NCBI RefSeq assembly: GCF_900107725.1
Contig: NZ_FNQO01000001.1
Coordinates: forward strand, 248,001-312,000
From: Microbulbifer marinus
GTDB taxonomy: Bacteria > Pseudomonadota > Gammaproteobacteria > Pseudomonadales > Cellvibrionaceae
DNA length: 64,000 bases
Reading direction: 5' to 3'
Part shown: piece by piece, positions 18,195 to 27,046 of the stretch
Numbering within the stretch: the stretch's first letter is position 1
How the letters are laid out: the number at the start of each line of letters is the position of its first letter
The notes under the pieces: model-generated
Database searches by the model: none
What the model was told of the DNA's origin: nothing
Seen by the model: the letters and a program-made list of their open reading frames with translations, nothing else
Program-made: the position numbers and the translations under genes

Positions 18195-19178
18195 ATGGAA
18201 GATATACTCGTACCAATTCCGGCGCGGCCGGTTCGTTTTATGGACAGGCTTCGTGCTTTTATGCGTGGGTGGCAGCTTGCGTATCGGACAGAAAAGACGT
18301 ATTGCGGCTGGATTCGGGACTACATTCAGTTTCACAAGATGCGCAGGCCCGAGGAGATGGGCAGGGCCGAGGTGGATGAATGGTTGGGGCACTTGGCTTC
18401 GCAGCGCAATGTATGCATCAACACGTAAAAAAACTGCCCTGAACGCCGTCGTATTCTTGTATCGCCAGTTCTTGAATATTGGGCTCGGTAACCTGGACTT
18501 CGACAGGACCAGTAAGGGGCGGCGACTTCCTGTTGTGTTCACTCACGAGGAAGCCATGTCGGTAATAGCCAACATGCGCGGCCACCACAAGCTCCTCGCA
18601 TCCCTCATGTATGGCGCTGGATTGCGGGTGATGGAGGCGGTACGGCTGCGGGTGCAGGATGTGGATTTTGGCCATAGGTGCATTTTTGTGCGTGAGGCAA
18701 AAGGGGATAAGTGGCGGCGCACGCTGCTGCCCAAGTCACTTGTGGCGCCGTTGCAGGCGCAGATCGACTTGGCACTGGCAGTTCACCAGCGTGATCTGGA
18801 AGAAGGTTTCGGAGAGGTGTATCTGCCCTATGCATTGGCTAAAAAGTATCCGGGAGCCGCGTGCAGTCCCGGCTGGCAATATGTGTTCCCGGCGCCAGAG
18901 CGTTCTACGGATCCGCGTGCCGAGGTGATTCGCCGGCATCATTTGCGCGAACAGCAGGTGCGCCGTGCGGTGGCGAAGGCGCTGGCGGAAGCGGGTATCC
19001 GCAAGAAGGCGAGTTGCCATACGTTTCGTCATTCGTTTGCAACCAACTTGCTGGCCGGGGGGACTGACGTTCGCAATATCCAGGAGTTGCTCGATCACAA
19101 CGATGTGGGTACTACCATGATCTACACCCATGTGATTGGTGTACATAAGCGGGGGGTGTTGTCAGCCCGATGGATTGA
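18195..19178 (+). pseudogene. intI: integron integrase, interrupted by two frameshifts
   Basis: A tyrosine recombinase of the IntI type, read in three successive frames. The start ([12 protein letters not shown]) follows GAGGGAG at 18183. The N-terminal domain ([20 protein letters not shown]) runs to about 18,412, where the frame shifts after RNV; the second segment continues [17 protein letters not shown] through the catalytic domain with the [10 protein letters not shown] arginine, HTFRH, LLDH and the nucleophile in MIYTHV. The IntI-specific extra patch is present ([10 protein letters not shown]...WQYVFP). At the GGGGGG run at 19151-19156 one base appears to be missing: restoring the frame gives the normal ending GGVVSPMD and a stop at 19176-19178. 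As written, the gene cannot make a full integrase unless one or both shifts are sequencing errors. Confidence 0.88.
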
Positions 19179-19445
19179 GCTATCAGACATACAAAGCCTG
19201 CTCGGTTTGGCGGAGAGGGGGCGTTGCTGCTCGGCGCTGCTCGCCAGGTTGTCTATGGCAGTTTAAATGTTGATCAGGATATTCACTCGATGCCGCCGAT
19301 TTGGCCTGCTCAATTCTATTTCTATTCGCCCAAGTCAAGACTGCACTTTTATTTTTATCTCATTAGAATGCGCGCCCTTTTAGCCTGTCAGAGAGTTCAG
19401 AACAGGTGGTCCAGTGTTGATCTCCAATTAGTTGTTTAAGGTTCT

Positions 19446-20021
19446 ATGATCGTATTTACCCTTGTAAATGAGGCGACAGACGATGTCTGGGTTGGCACCG
19501 CGCGCGAAGGCGTGTCGCCGGAAGCCAGATTCAAGCAATTCCAGGACGCGCTTGAGCTCGGTATTGACCATCCGTTTTATAAGGAGCTAAAGACATTTGG
19601 CCCGGGCGCCTTCTCGGTAAATCTGTTCGCAGCCGCTGAAGATCCGGCAGAGTTGAAGATGCTCGTGGAGGAGGCGCTAGAGGCACATGACGGTAAAAGT
19701 CTCGCGGGTATCAAAACCGTTCGGCCTGGCACTACCAAGGCGGCCCTGGCTACCAAGCCAAAGTCCAGGTCCGGAACCGCAGCGGCCAAGAAGGCCTCTA
19801 CACGGGGAGGTTCGCGTGTTGCCACCAAGCCGGCCAAAGAGAAGCTCTCGAGCGGTCGCACCGGTAGCGCCGCCAAAGAGCGCAAGATCAAGGAGGCCAT
19901 AGAGGCCGAAAAGGCGGCCATCGCCGCTGCCAAGGCAAAGCGGGCGGCGGAAGAGGCCGCAGAAATAAAGGCGATTCTGGCGGGCTTGGATGCCCGCGGC
20001 TCAACCCTGAGAAAGCGTTGA
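19446..20021 (+). CDS. GIY-YIG-like domain protein with lysine/alanine-rich tail
   Basis: A 191-residue protein. The first ~90 residues follow the pattern of a GIY-YIG nuclease domain: IVFTLVNEATDDVWVG (in place of GIY...YIG), an arginine in EARFKQF, HPFYKELKTFGPGAFSVNLF and a glutamate in KMLVEEALEAH. The two signature tyrosines are replaced, so activity is doubtful. The remaining ~100 residues are low-complexity and basic (KPKSRSGTAAAKKAS, RVATKPAKEK, ending in an EKAAIAAAKAKRAAEEAAE helix), like histone H1-like or AlgP tails, suggesting DNA binding. AAGG stands 5 bases before the ATG. The family assignment is from pattern only. Confidence 0.7.
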   Translation: MIVFTLVNEATDDVWVGTAREGVSPEARFKQFQDALELGIDHPFYKELKTFGPGAFSVNLFAAAEDPAELKMLVEEALEAHDGKSLAGIKTVRPGTTKAALATKPKSRSGTAAAKKASTRGGSRVATKPAKEKLSSGRTGSAAKERKIKEAIEAEKAAIAAAKAKRAAEEAAEIKAILAGLDARGSTLRKR

Positions 20022-20060
20022 TGTCATATACCGGCGGCCGTAGTCATCGCTCAATATGGG

Positions 20061-20090
20061 CGGCGCGGCGCGGCGCGGCGCGGCGCAGCG
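20061..20090. repeat. CGGCG pentanucleotide repeat
   Basis: Five perfect CGGCG units and one CAGCG variant in tandem, in the non-coding stretch between the GIY-YIG-like gene and the acnB relic. Confidence 0.9.
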
Positions 20091-20184
20091 GGGAGAGACT
20101 GGCTGCCTGTCCCGCCCGGCGGCCACGCTGATAGCAATGGATCCTCAAAATATCGAGCTATTTCAGGGCGGGACATTTGAATAA

Positions 20185-20212
20185 AAAGTAGCCCCGCTGG
20201 GGGGCGGAGCTA
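20185..20212 (-). terminator. decayed copy of the acnB terminator
   Basis: On the minus strand AGCTCCGC pairs imperfectly with GCGGGGCT and is followed by TACTTTTTATT. It resembles the intact acnB terminator at 21492-21524 (AAAGCCCCGCC) and lies at a similar distance (about 25 bp) from the acnB-like relic. Confidence 0.55.
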
Positions 20213-20234
20213 TCCGCATGGGGGAGAACCGCCC

Positions 20235-20318
20235 TTAGTGCTGCTCGAGTATGTTGCTGGCACGGAAATGGCCGATGTTGGTCATGCGGGCGTCGAGGAG
20301 AAACTCGTCCGGGCAAGG
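20235..20318 (-). pseudogene. acnB: fragment of an aconitate hydratase B gene
   Basis: The minus strand encodes [20 protein letters not shown] then LEQH and a TAA stop. This matches the stretch [25 protein letters not shown] around iron-sulfur ligand C709 of the intact AcnB at 21546-24161, both in protein and in DNA (CCGATGTTGGTCATGC is shared). In the relic the ligand cysteine is an arginine, and the rest of the gene is missing. Together with the terminator-like hairpin it looks like the remains of a second acnB copy. The rest of the 20,022-20,350 gap holds only the pentanucleotide repeat. Confidence 0.7.
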
Positions 20319-20350
20319 GACTTTCGCTTGAAGCTGTTCTCAGCTGCCTC

Positions 20351-20944
20351 TCACGGAATAGCGGCGCTCAACTTTTCGCTCTCCGCAGCCATGTTCGCTA
20401 CGGATTGAATCCATTCTTCTTTCTTGAGCTCATCGGCCATTATTACCGAGCCGAAAAGGGTTACTTGTGCTGCGCATATGCCGCTGAACTGCAATGTAAA
20501 GCGATCCAGCTGCTCCAATGCCGGGCGGGATTGCTCCGCGGCAAAGTCCTCCGGAGCGTCCATGGTGAATATAATTCGTGCTGTTTTTCCGGTAAGTAGT
20601 GGTATGGGCTCGGCGCTGCGGCTTTCATATTTGAAGGCAAAACCGGGTAAAAAAGTGCGATCAAGCAGCCCCTTCAGTTTTGCCGGCAGGCCTCCCCACC
20701 ATATGGGCGAGACGATCACCAGGTGATCGGCCTGTACAATAGCGCTCTGGAATGCTTTTAAGCACGGCTCTAACTCCTGGACGCTGTCGTAGCCATGCTC
20801 CAGGCTGGGATTGAACGCCATATCTGAAATATCCAGTCGGTGGACATGGGAATTATCTCTCGCCTGCCGTTCATAGGTATCGCACAGTTGCCTTGAAAAG
20901 CTGTTTTTCTTGGGGTTTCCGTTAATCAACAGGATGTTTCTCAT
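20351..20944 (-). CDS. NAD(P)H-dependent oxidoreductase, flavodoxin-like fold
   Basis: A 197-residue FMN/FAD-binding protein of the KefF/MdaB/NQO group, predicted to reduce quinones or similar two-electron acceptors in the cytoplasm. The phosphate-binding start LLINGNPKKNSFSRQL and the active-site stretch SPIWWGGLPAKLKGLLDRTFLPGFAF are both typical. The ATG at 20944 is preferred because AAGGA lies 6-7 bases upstream. It follows a MerR regulator by 50 bp on the same strand, so the pair probably forms a stress-responsive operon. Confidence 0.88.
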   Translation of the reverse strand: MRNILLINGNPKKNSFSRQLCDTYERQARDNSHVHRLDISDMAFNPSLEHGYDSVQELEPCLKAFQSAIVQADHLVIVSPIWWGGLPAKLKGLLDRTFLPGFAFKYESRSAEPIPLLTGKTARIIFTMDAPEDFAAEQSRPALEQLDRFTLQFSGICAAQVTLFGSVIMADELKKEEWIQSVANMAAESEKLSAAIP

Positions 20945-20994
20945 CTTCAATCCTTACGTCTTGTCGGGAATTGTTGATGAGTTTACTGTCTCCC

Positions 20995-21360
20995 CTACAG
21001 GGTATAGTCAACAGTTTGCGGGCAGGATCTGATGGACTTTATACATTCATCTATTTTTTCGATTTTTTCGTGCAGCAATCCAAGCTCTGCCTGGAGATCG
21101 CTTTTTGTTCTGGCTAAAAATTCGGCTATCCTGTTCCAGTCTACATTGCCATTCTGATAGGTAATAACCCCCTGAAGCTTGGCCAGAGAAACCCCCAGGG
21201 ATTTCGCTTCGGCGATAAGCTTGAGTACTTCGACATCCATACTTGAATAGACTCTGTATCGCCCCTGGCGAGCAGGCGTTCGAGTCAATCCGATTTTTTC
21301 ATAGAAGCGAATCGCTTTTATCGACAGGCCGGTCTTTCTGGAAACTTCACCGATAAACAT
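20995..21360 (-). CDS. MerR-family transcriptional regulator
   Basis: A 121-residue regulator. The N-terminal winged helix (FIGEVSRKTGLSIKAIRFYEKIGL) is the classical MerR DNA-binding domain, followed by YRVYSSMDVEVLKLIAEAKSLGVSL and a dimerisation coiled coil. The C-terminus has a single cysteine (SIRSCPQTVDYTL) and no clear metal-binding cluster, so an organic or redox effector is as likely as a metal. It is probably co-transcribed with, and controls, the flavodoxin-fold reductase downstream. Confidence 0.88.
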   Translation of the reverse strand: MFIGEVSRKTGLSIKAIRFYEKIGLTRTPARQGRYRVYSSMDVEVLKLIAEAKSLGVSLAKLQGVITYQNGNVDWNRIAEFLARTKSDLQAELGLLHEKIEKIDECIKSIRSCPQTVDYTL

Positions 21361-21491
21361 TATGCCCCCACTATTTCGTATGCCACTCGACCCTGCAGCC
21401 CTAGCAGGTCAATGATACGGGACTTTCAGTCAGTAGTTATCTGCTCGGACACTTGGAAACAGCTTGCTTGGCAGGATGTGTGCGGCTGGAT

Positions 21492-21524
21492 ATTAAAAAG
21501 CCCCGCCGGTAAGGGCGGGGCTTT
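21492..21524 (-). terminator. rho-independent terminator of acnB
   Basis: An 11-bp stem AAAGCCCCGCC / GGCGGGGCTTT around a 6-nt loop, followed on the minus strand by TTTAATA, 22 bp beyond the acnB stop. Confidence 0.9.
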
Positions 21525-21545
21525 CAGTTCGAGACCGGCTATCGC

Positions 21546-24161
21546 TTAAACAGCGACATCCTGGATCTCGGTAGCGGCGATGCGCTTGCCTTCTTCGGCA
21601 GATTTCTGGAATTCCTCAATCTGGTCGAAGTTCAGGTAGCGGTAGATTTCCGCGGACATGGAGTCCAGGTTGGCCGCGTACTGCTGGTACTCCTCAGGAG
21701 TCGGCAGCTTGCCCAGGATCGCACCCACAGAGGCCAGTTCCGCGCTGGTCAGGTACACGTTGGCACCGTCGCCGAGGCGGTTCGGGAAGTTGCGGGTGGA
21801 GGTGGACAGCACGGTGCTGTTAGGGGCCACGCGTGCCTGGTTACCCATGCACAGGGAACAACCGGGCATCTCGGTGCGGGCACCGGCTGCGCCGTAGATG
21901 TTGTAGTAGCCTTCTTCCATCAGCTGGTGCTCGTCCATCTTGGTGGGCGGAGCGATCCACATGCGGGTGGAGATGCCACCCTTGTGCTGTTGCAGCAGTT
22001 TACCTGCGGCGCGGAAGTGACCGATGTTGGTCATGCAGGAGCCGAGGAATACCTCGTCGACCTTGTCGCCGGCTACTGAAGAGAGTAGGCGCGCGTCGTC
22101 CGGGTCGTTCGGCGCGCACACGATCGGCTCTTTCACTTCGGCCAGATCGATTTCGATTACCGCAGCGTACTCGGCGTCGGCGTCGGCACTCATCAGTTCC
22201 GGCTTCTCCAGCCACTCTTCCATGGCGCGTGCGCGACGTTCCAGGGTGCGCTTGGAGCCGTAACCTTCGGCGATCATCCAGCGCAGCAGGGTGATGTTGG
22301 AGCGCAGGTACTCGGCGATGGCTTCTTCCGGCAGCTTGATGGTACAGCCGGCAGCGGAACGCTCGGCGGAGGCGTCAGACAGTTCGAACGCCTGCTCGAC
22401 GGTCAGGCTGTCCAGGCCTTCGATCTCGAGGATGCGGCCGGAGAAGATGTTCTTCTTGCCTTTCTTCTCCACGGTCAGCAGGCCCTGCTGGATCGCGTAG
22501 TAAGGGATCGCATGTACCAGGTCACGCAGGGTGATACCCGGCTGCATTTCGCCCTTGAAGCGCACCAGTACGGACTCCGGCATATCCAGCGGCATAACGC
22601 CGGTGGCAGCGGCGAAGGCTACCAGACCGGAACCGGCCGGGAAGGAGATACCCATCGGGAAGCGGGTGTGGGAGTCGCCACCGGTGCCGACGGTGTCGGG
22701 CAGCAGCATACGGTTCAGCCAGCTGTGGATGATGCCGTCACCCGGGCGCAGGGATACGCCGCCGCGGTTCATGATGAAGTCGGGCAGGGTGTGCTGGGTG
22801 TCGATGTCCACCGGCTTCGGGTAAGCGGCGGTGTGACAGAAAGACTGCATGGTGAGATCCGCGGAGAAGCCCAGACAGGCCAGGTCTTTCAGTTCGTCGC
22901 GGGTCATCGGGCCGGTGGTGTCCTGGGAACCAACGGTGGTCATCTTCGGCTCGCAGTAGGTGCCGGGGCGAACGCCGTCGACGCCGCAGGCCTTGCCGAC
23001 CATCTTCTGTGCCAGGGTGTAGCCCTTGCCGGTGTCGGCCGGCTGCTCCGGCTTGCGGAACAGGTCGGACGGCTCCAGGCCGAGGGATTCACGGGCCTTG
23101 CCGGTGAGGCCGCGGCCGATGATCAGGTTGATACGGCCGCCGGCGCGGACTTCGTCCAGCAGAACCTGGGACTTCAGTTCGAACTCCGACAGTACCTTGC
23201 CGTCTTCGGACAGGATCTTGCCGTCGTAGGGGCGGATCTCAATGATGTCGCCCATGTTCAGGTCGTCGACCGGCGCTTCGAATACCAGCGCACCGGCGTC
23301 TTCCATGGTGTTGTAGAAGATCGGTGCTACTTTGCCGCCGATACAGATACCACCGCCTTTCTTGTTCGGTACGCCCGGCAGGTCGTCACCGAAGAACCAC
23401 AGTACGGAGTTGGTGGCGGACTTACGGGAGGAACCGGTACCGACCACGTCGCCGACGAAGGCGACTGGCAGGCCCTTGGCTTTCACTTCTTCGATCTGCT
23501 TCAGCGGGCCGGTTACGCCGTGCTCTTCCGGCTCCAGGCCGTCGCGGGTCATCTTGTACATGGCCAGCGCGTGCAGCGGGATGTCCGGGCGGGACCAGGC
23601 ATCGGGGGCAGGGGACAGGTCGTCGGTGTTGGTTTCGCCGGTTACCTTGAATACGGCAACCTTGATGCTTTCCGGCACCTTGTCGCGCTTGGTGAACCAC
23701 TCGCCCTCGGCCCAGGATTTAATTACAGCCTTGGCGTGTTCGTTGCCGGCCTTGGCTTTCTCTTCCACGTCGTGGAAGGCGTCGAACATCAGCAGGGTGC
23801 CCTTCAGCTGCTCGGCAGCCAGCTCGCCCAGGTCTTTGTCGTCCAGCAGTTCAACCAGGGTGGCGATGTTGTAGCCACCCAGCATCTTGCCCAGCAGCTT
23901 GACCGCGTGCTCGCGATCGATCAGCGGGGACTCGGCTTCGCCTTTAACGATGGCAGACAGGAAACCGGCTTTTACGTAAGCGGCTTCGTCCACACCCGGC
24001 GGTACGCGGTGGGTGAGCAGTTCTACCAGTTCTTGTTCTTCGCCGGCGGGAGGATTCTTCAGCAGCTCTACCAGCCCGGCCACTTGTTCGGCATTGAGCG
24101 GTTTCGGCGGAATACCCTGTTCGGCGCGTTCGGCGACGTGTTTGCGATAGGCTTCAAGCAC
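21546..24161 (-). CDS. acnB: bifunctional aconitate hydratase B / 2-methylisocitrate dehydratase
   Basis: An 871-residue cytoplasmic TCA-cycle enzyme that interconverts citrate and isocitrate via a [4Fe-4S] cluster. The N-terminal HEAT-like domain (residues 1-160), the swivelling domain ([13 protein letters not shown] region) and the catalytic domains are all present; the cluster ligands are C709 (GSCMTNIG), C768 and C771 (GCSLCMG). The length agrees with E. coli AcnB (865). It has its own promoter and terminator and stands alone. A short decayed fragment resembling its C709 region lies about 1.2 kb downstream. Confidence 0.98.
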   Translation of the reverse strand: MLEAYRKHVAERAEQGIPPKPLNAEQVAGLVELLKNPPAGEEQELVELLTHRVPPGVDEAAYVKAGFLSAIVKGEAESPLIDREHAVKLLGKMLGGYNIATLVELLDDKDLGELAAEQLKGTLLMFDAFHDVEEKAKAGNEHAKAVIKSWAEGEWFTKRDKVPESIKVAVFKVTGETNTDDLSPAPDAWSRPDIPLHALAMYKMTRDGLEPEEHGVTGPLKQIEEVKAKGLPVAFVGDVVGTGSSRKSATNSVLWFFGDDLPGVPNKKGGGICIGGKVAPIFYNTMEDAGALVFEAPVDDLNMGDIIEIRPYDGKILSEDGKVLSEFELKSQVLLDEVRAGGRINLIIGRGLTGKARESLGLEPSDLFRKPEQPADTGKGYTLAQKMVGKACGVDGVRPGTYCEPKMTTVGSQDTTGPMTRDELKDLACLGFSADLTMQSFCHTAAYPKPVDIDTQHTLPDFIMNRGGVSLRPGDGIIHSWLNRMLLPDTVGTGGDSHTRFPMGISFPAGSGLVAFAAATGVMPLDMPESVLVRFKGEMQPGITLRDLVHAIPYYAIQQGLLTVEKKGKKNIFSGRILEIEGLDSLTVEQAFELSDASAERSAAGCTIKLPEEAIAEYLRSNITLLRWMIAEGYGSKRTLERRARAMEEWLEKPELMSADADAEYAAVIEIDLAEVKEPIVCAPNDPDDARLLSSVAGDKVDEVFLGSCMTNIGHFRAAGKLLQQHKGGISTRMWIAPPTKMDEHQLMEEGYYNIYGAAGARTEMPGCSLCMGNQARVAPNSTVLSTSTRNFPNRLGDGANVYLTSAELASVGAILGKLPTPEEYQQYAANLDSMSAEIYRYLNFDQIEEFQKSAEEGKRIAATEIQDVAV

Positions 24162-24267
24162 GGATATGTCCCTCTTGGTGTGTGGGGTGGCACCAACAGC
24201 GGGCGGAATTCCCGATCGTTCTCGGTGCCGGGATTTTTTATTCGAGGCCGCTGGAGGCGGGTGGCGA

Positions 24268-24296
24268 ATTCTACAGCAAAGCCCTAATGCTGTTAA
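24268..24296 (-). promoter_or_regulatory. acnB promoter
   Basis: On the minus strand TTAACA (-35) and TAGAAT (-10) are separated by exactly 17 bp, about 107 bp upstream of the acnB start. The rest of the 24,162-24,470 gap shows no gene or other clear element. Confidence 0.7.
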
Positions 24297-24470
24297 GTTT
24301 ATTGAAAAATCAATAACTTAGGCGAATTGCGACTATTTGTTCGGTGAATTTTGGTCGATTCGTGGGCGATGCGCTTCCTTTCGGAATCCAAACAAAATAG
24401 TCTACTGCGCAGATTACACCCACCCGATTTCAGACTGGTTTCAACCAGCGCAGACTGATTTGGTTATTTG

Positions 24471-24926
24471 ATGTACAAAAAGGTGCGCACCCCCTGCATT
24501 GGCGTCTGCTCCACCGGTATCGGCGATGATGTGTGCCGCGGTTGCAAGCGCTTTGCCCACGAGGTGATCGACTGGAACGCCTATTCCGAGGAGCAGCGGC
24601 GCATTATCGCCGAGCGCCGCGAGGGCTACCTGGTCAATGCGGTGCGCAGCCAGCTGGAAATCATCGATCAGAACCGGCTGCTGGCGCAGCTGCGTCATCA
24701 GCAGATCCGCTTTGACGAGTCGCAGAATCCCTATTGCTGGGTATTCGAACTGTTGCGGGCCGGCGCCAGCCAGATCCGGAATCCCGCCGACTACGGTCTG
24801 CAGCCGACGCCGCAGGCGCGCGGGGTGTCGCTGGTGGAACTGCGCAAGCGTATCGACGAGGATTTCTACGCGCTGTCCGTAGCTTATTACCAGCGCTTTG
24901 TCGCCCCCGGCCTGCAACCGGCCTGA
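24471..24926 (+). CDS. DUF1289 domain protein
   Basis: About 151 residues. The N-terminal DUF1289 motif TPCIGVCSTG...DVCRGCKR provides four cysteines in a CxxxC...CxxC arrangement that may bind zinc or iron-sulfur, followed by WNAYSEEQRRIIAERR, which is typical of the family. The C-terminal ~90 residues extend beyond a minimal DUF1289 protein and are helical, without a known domain. No clear ribosome-binding site is visible; the ATG at 24471 is taken in place of the TTG one codon earlier. Function unknown. Confidence 0.85.
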   Translation: MYKKVRTPCIGVCSTGIGDDVCRGCKRFAHEVIDWNAYSEEQRRIIAERREGYLVNAVRSQLEIIDQNRLLAQLRHQQIRFDESQNPYCWVFELLRAGASQIRNPADYGLQPTPQARGVSLVELRKRIDEDFYALSVAYYQRFVAPGLQPA

Positions 24927-25022
24927 CGGAACGTCTGTGGTCAAAGCGGTTGGCCAGGGCTTGACCCGTCTACGGCTTCACGGCCGAAGCTGGGCGAGTT
25001 TGGACAACCGAAGGGACCAGCG

Positions 25023-26003
25023 ATGCCAATCGATGACGAGACATTCCTCGCGCAGTTCTGCGACCAGACTCTGAACCCCGAGCACTTCGACCACCGCGGG
25101 CACCTGCGCGTGGGCTGGCTCTACCTTAATCGCCTGCCGCTGCCGCAAGCCTGCACCCGCGTGTGCGACGGCATCCGCGCGCTGGCCATGGCACTCGGCG
25201 CCGCAGACAAGTTCCATCACACGATCAGCGAGGGGCTGGTACGTATAATTGCCGAGCGCATGGCCGGCACCGCCGCGGAGAATTTCGATCAGTTCCTGGC
25301 GGCCAACCCGGACCTGCTCGCCGATGCGCGCGGATTACTGACGCGCCATTACAGTGACGCGTGCCTGCATTCGGCGGCAGCGCGCTGCAGTTGGGTGCAG
25401 CCGGACCTGGCGCCCCTCGTAGAACCCTCTCACAACCAATGGATGCAGATGCTGACGATCACCGCCTTTGCCCGGCGTTTCAATTTGTCCCGCTCCACGC
25501 TGCTGTATTACGACCGCATCGGCCTGCTGAAGCCGGCGAGCACCAGTGACAGCGGTTATCGACTCTACGGTGAGCGCGAGCTGGCGCGCATGGAGCGGAT
25601 AGAAACCTTCCGCAATGCCGGTCTGCCGTTGAAGGCCATCCGCGACATTGTCGATGGCGAATGCATGGGCAGCGTGGAGGTGGCGCTGGAGCGGCAGCTG
25701 GCCGCACTCAACGACGAGATCACGCGCTTGCGCGCGCAGCAGAAACTGGTGGTGCAACTGCTCGGGCGCGGCGCTGAGACCGGCCACGCTGTCGATGTCG
25801 CCCAATGGGTGGCGATGCTGGAAGAGGCCGGCGTGGACAAGGCCGGGCGCCGGCGCTGGCATGCGGCTTTCGAGCGGGATGCACCGCAGGCCCACCGGGA
25901 GTTTCTGCAGTCACTGGGACTCGACGACGAGGAAATCGCCGAGATCCGCCGGCGCTCGCGGCAGGATGCGGATGGCGACCTGCCCGGATCGGCAGAGGAC
26001 TAA
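25023..26003 (+). CDS. fusion of an uncharacterised N-terminal domain with a MerR-type regulator
   Basis: 326 residues in two parts. Residues about 1-135 (FDHRGHLRVGWLYLNRLPL, HHTISEGLVRIIAERM, NPDLLADARGLLTRHYSD) match a stand-alone bacterial family of unknown function with conserved histidines. Residues about 142-215 form a MerR DNA-binding domain (ITAFARRFNLSRSTLLYYDR, SDSGYRLYGERELARMERIE), followed by a coiled-coil dimerisation helix and a C-terminal helical segment. The fusion suggests that the N-terminal domain senses a ligand or replaces the usual C-terminal effector domain. It lies 96 bp after the DUF1289 gene and upstream of a lipid kinase. Confidence 0.8.
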   Translation: MPIDDETFLAQFCDQTLNPEHFDHRGHLRVGWLYLNRLPLPQACTRVCDGIRALAMALGAADKFHHTISEGLVRIIAERMAGTAAENFDQFLAANPDLLADARGLLTRHYSDACLHSAAARCSWVQPDLAPLVEPSHNQWMQMLTITAFARRFNLSRSTLLYYDRIGLLKPASTSDSGYRLYGERELARMERIETFRNAGLPLKAIRDIVDGECMGSVEVALERQLAALNDEITRLRAQQKLVVQLLGRGAETGHAVDVAQWVAMLEEAGVDKAGRRRWHAAFERDAPQAHREFLQSLGLDDEEIAEIRRRSRQDADGDLPGSAED

Positions 26004-26095
26004 CTTTTCCGGCGAATGCGCGCCTACCGTGCTTTGTTGCTGGCAGTCCGGTTAGAATCTTCGCTAAACCAACCGCCCGCAACGGAGAGCCGGTT

Positions 26096-27046
26096 ATCAA
26101 TTCAACATCACAAGCCCCTACACGTGCACTGCTGATCCTGAACCCGAAGAGCCGCAGCGGTGCCGAAGCCGATCTCGACGACGGTATCGCGGCGCTGCGC
26201 AATGCCGGTATGGAGCTGGAAGTGTTTTACTCCGGCGGGCCGGACGAAACCGAAAACGCAATACGCCAACGCCGCGAGCAGCTCGATCTGGTGATCGTCG
26301 GCGGCGGCGACGGCACCATCAGTTCCACCGCGGGCACGCTGTACGACTGCCAGTTGCCGCTGGCTATTCTGCCGCTGGGTACCGCGAACGATCTGGCGCG
26401 CTCTCTGGGTATCGGTAACGATCTGCAGCACGCCTTTGCCGTGATTGCGGCCAACCACCGCCGCGCCATCGACCTCGGCGTCGTCAACGACCACTATTTT
26501 TTCAACGCCGCGAATATGGGCCTCGGGGTAAAAGTCACCGAGGAGCTTGGGCCGGAAGTAAAGAAGCGCTGGGGCGTATTCAGCTATCTAAAGGCTTTTT
26601 CTGCCGCGCTGACCCGCGCACAGCAATTCAAGGCAGAAATTGTCGTCGACGGTGAGCGCCATATGGAGCGTTCTATCCAGCTGGCGGTGGGCAACGGCCG
26701 CTACTATGGTGGCGGTAATATCGTGGCCGATTCGGCGCGAATCAACGATGCTAGACTCGACCTGTATAGCCTGCGGCCGCAGGGTGTGTGGGAATTGCTG
26801 ACCTTGGCACCGCTGGTGCGCGGGGGCAAGCACCACCTGGCCCAGCGTGTCTTTAACATCTCGGGGCAGCGCATCGAGATCACCACCCGGCCGGGCGCCA
26901 TGGCCATCCACGCCGATGGCGAGCCGGTAACACAGACGCCGGCGACGTTTACCGTGATCCCCGACGCGCTGCAGGTGGTGGTCCCGCGCGATTCACAGGA
27001 ATTACTCAGCGAGGAAGATAAAACCCATGGCACTGATCCGCAGTGA
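26096..27046 (+). CDS. YegS-like lipid kinase (diacylglycerol kinase catalytic domain)
   Basis: About 316 residues. The domain start RALLILNPKSRSG, the VIVGGGDGTISSTAGTL nucleotide loop, the LPLGTANDLARSLG segment and the VGNGRYYGGG motif are diagnostic of the DAGK/YegS/BmrU superfamily, which phosphorylates lipids using ATP at the membrane. Start choice is a problem: between the distant ATG at 25805, which lies inside the preceding gene, and the domain there is no in-frame ATG, GTG or TTG. ATC at 26096 follows GGAG with an 8-nt spacing and is the best positional candidate. Its 3' end overlaps the next gene by 20 bp. Confidence 0.85.
   Translation: MNSTSQAPTRALLILNPKSRSGAEADLDDGIAALRNAGMELEVFYSGGPDETENAIRQRREQLDLVIVGGGDGTISSTAGTLYDCQLPLAILPLGTANDLARSLGIGNDLQHAFAVIAANHRRAIDLGVVNDHYFFNAANMGLGVKVTEELGPEVKKRWGVFSYLKAFSAALTRAQQFKAEIVVDGERHMERSIQLAVGNGRYYGGGNIVADSARINDARLDLYSLRPQGVWELLTLAPLVRGGKHHLAQRVFNISGQRIEITTRPGAMAIHADGEPVTQTPATFTVIPDALQVVVPRDSQELLSEEDKTHGTDPQ

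Noticed and set aside
22512..24287. 591-codon open frame opposite acnB
   Set aside because: It lies entirely antisense to the intact acnB; its translation is low-complexity and matches no family. It is a by-product of high G+C codon use.
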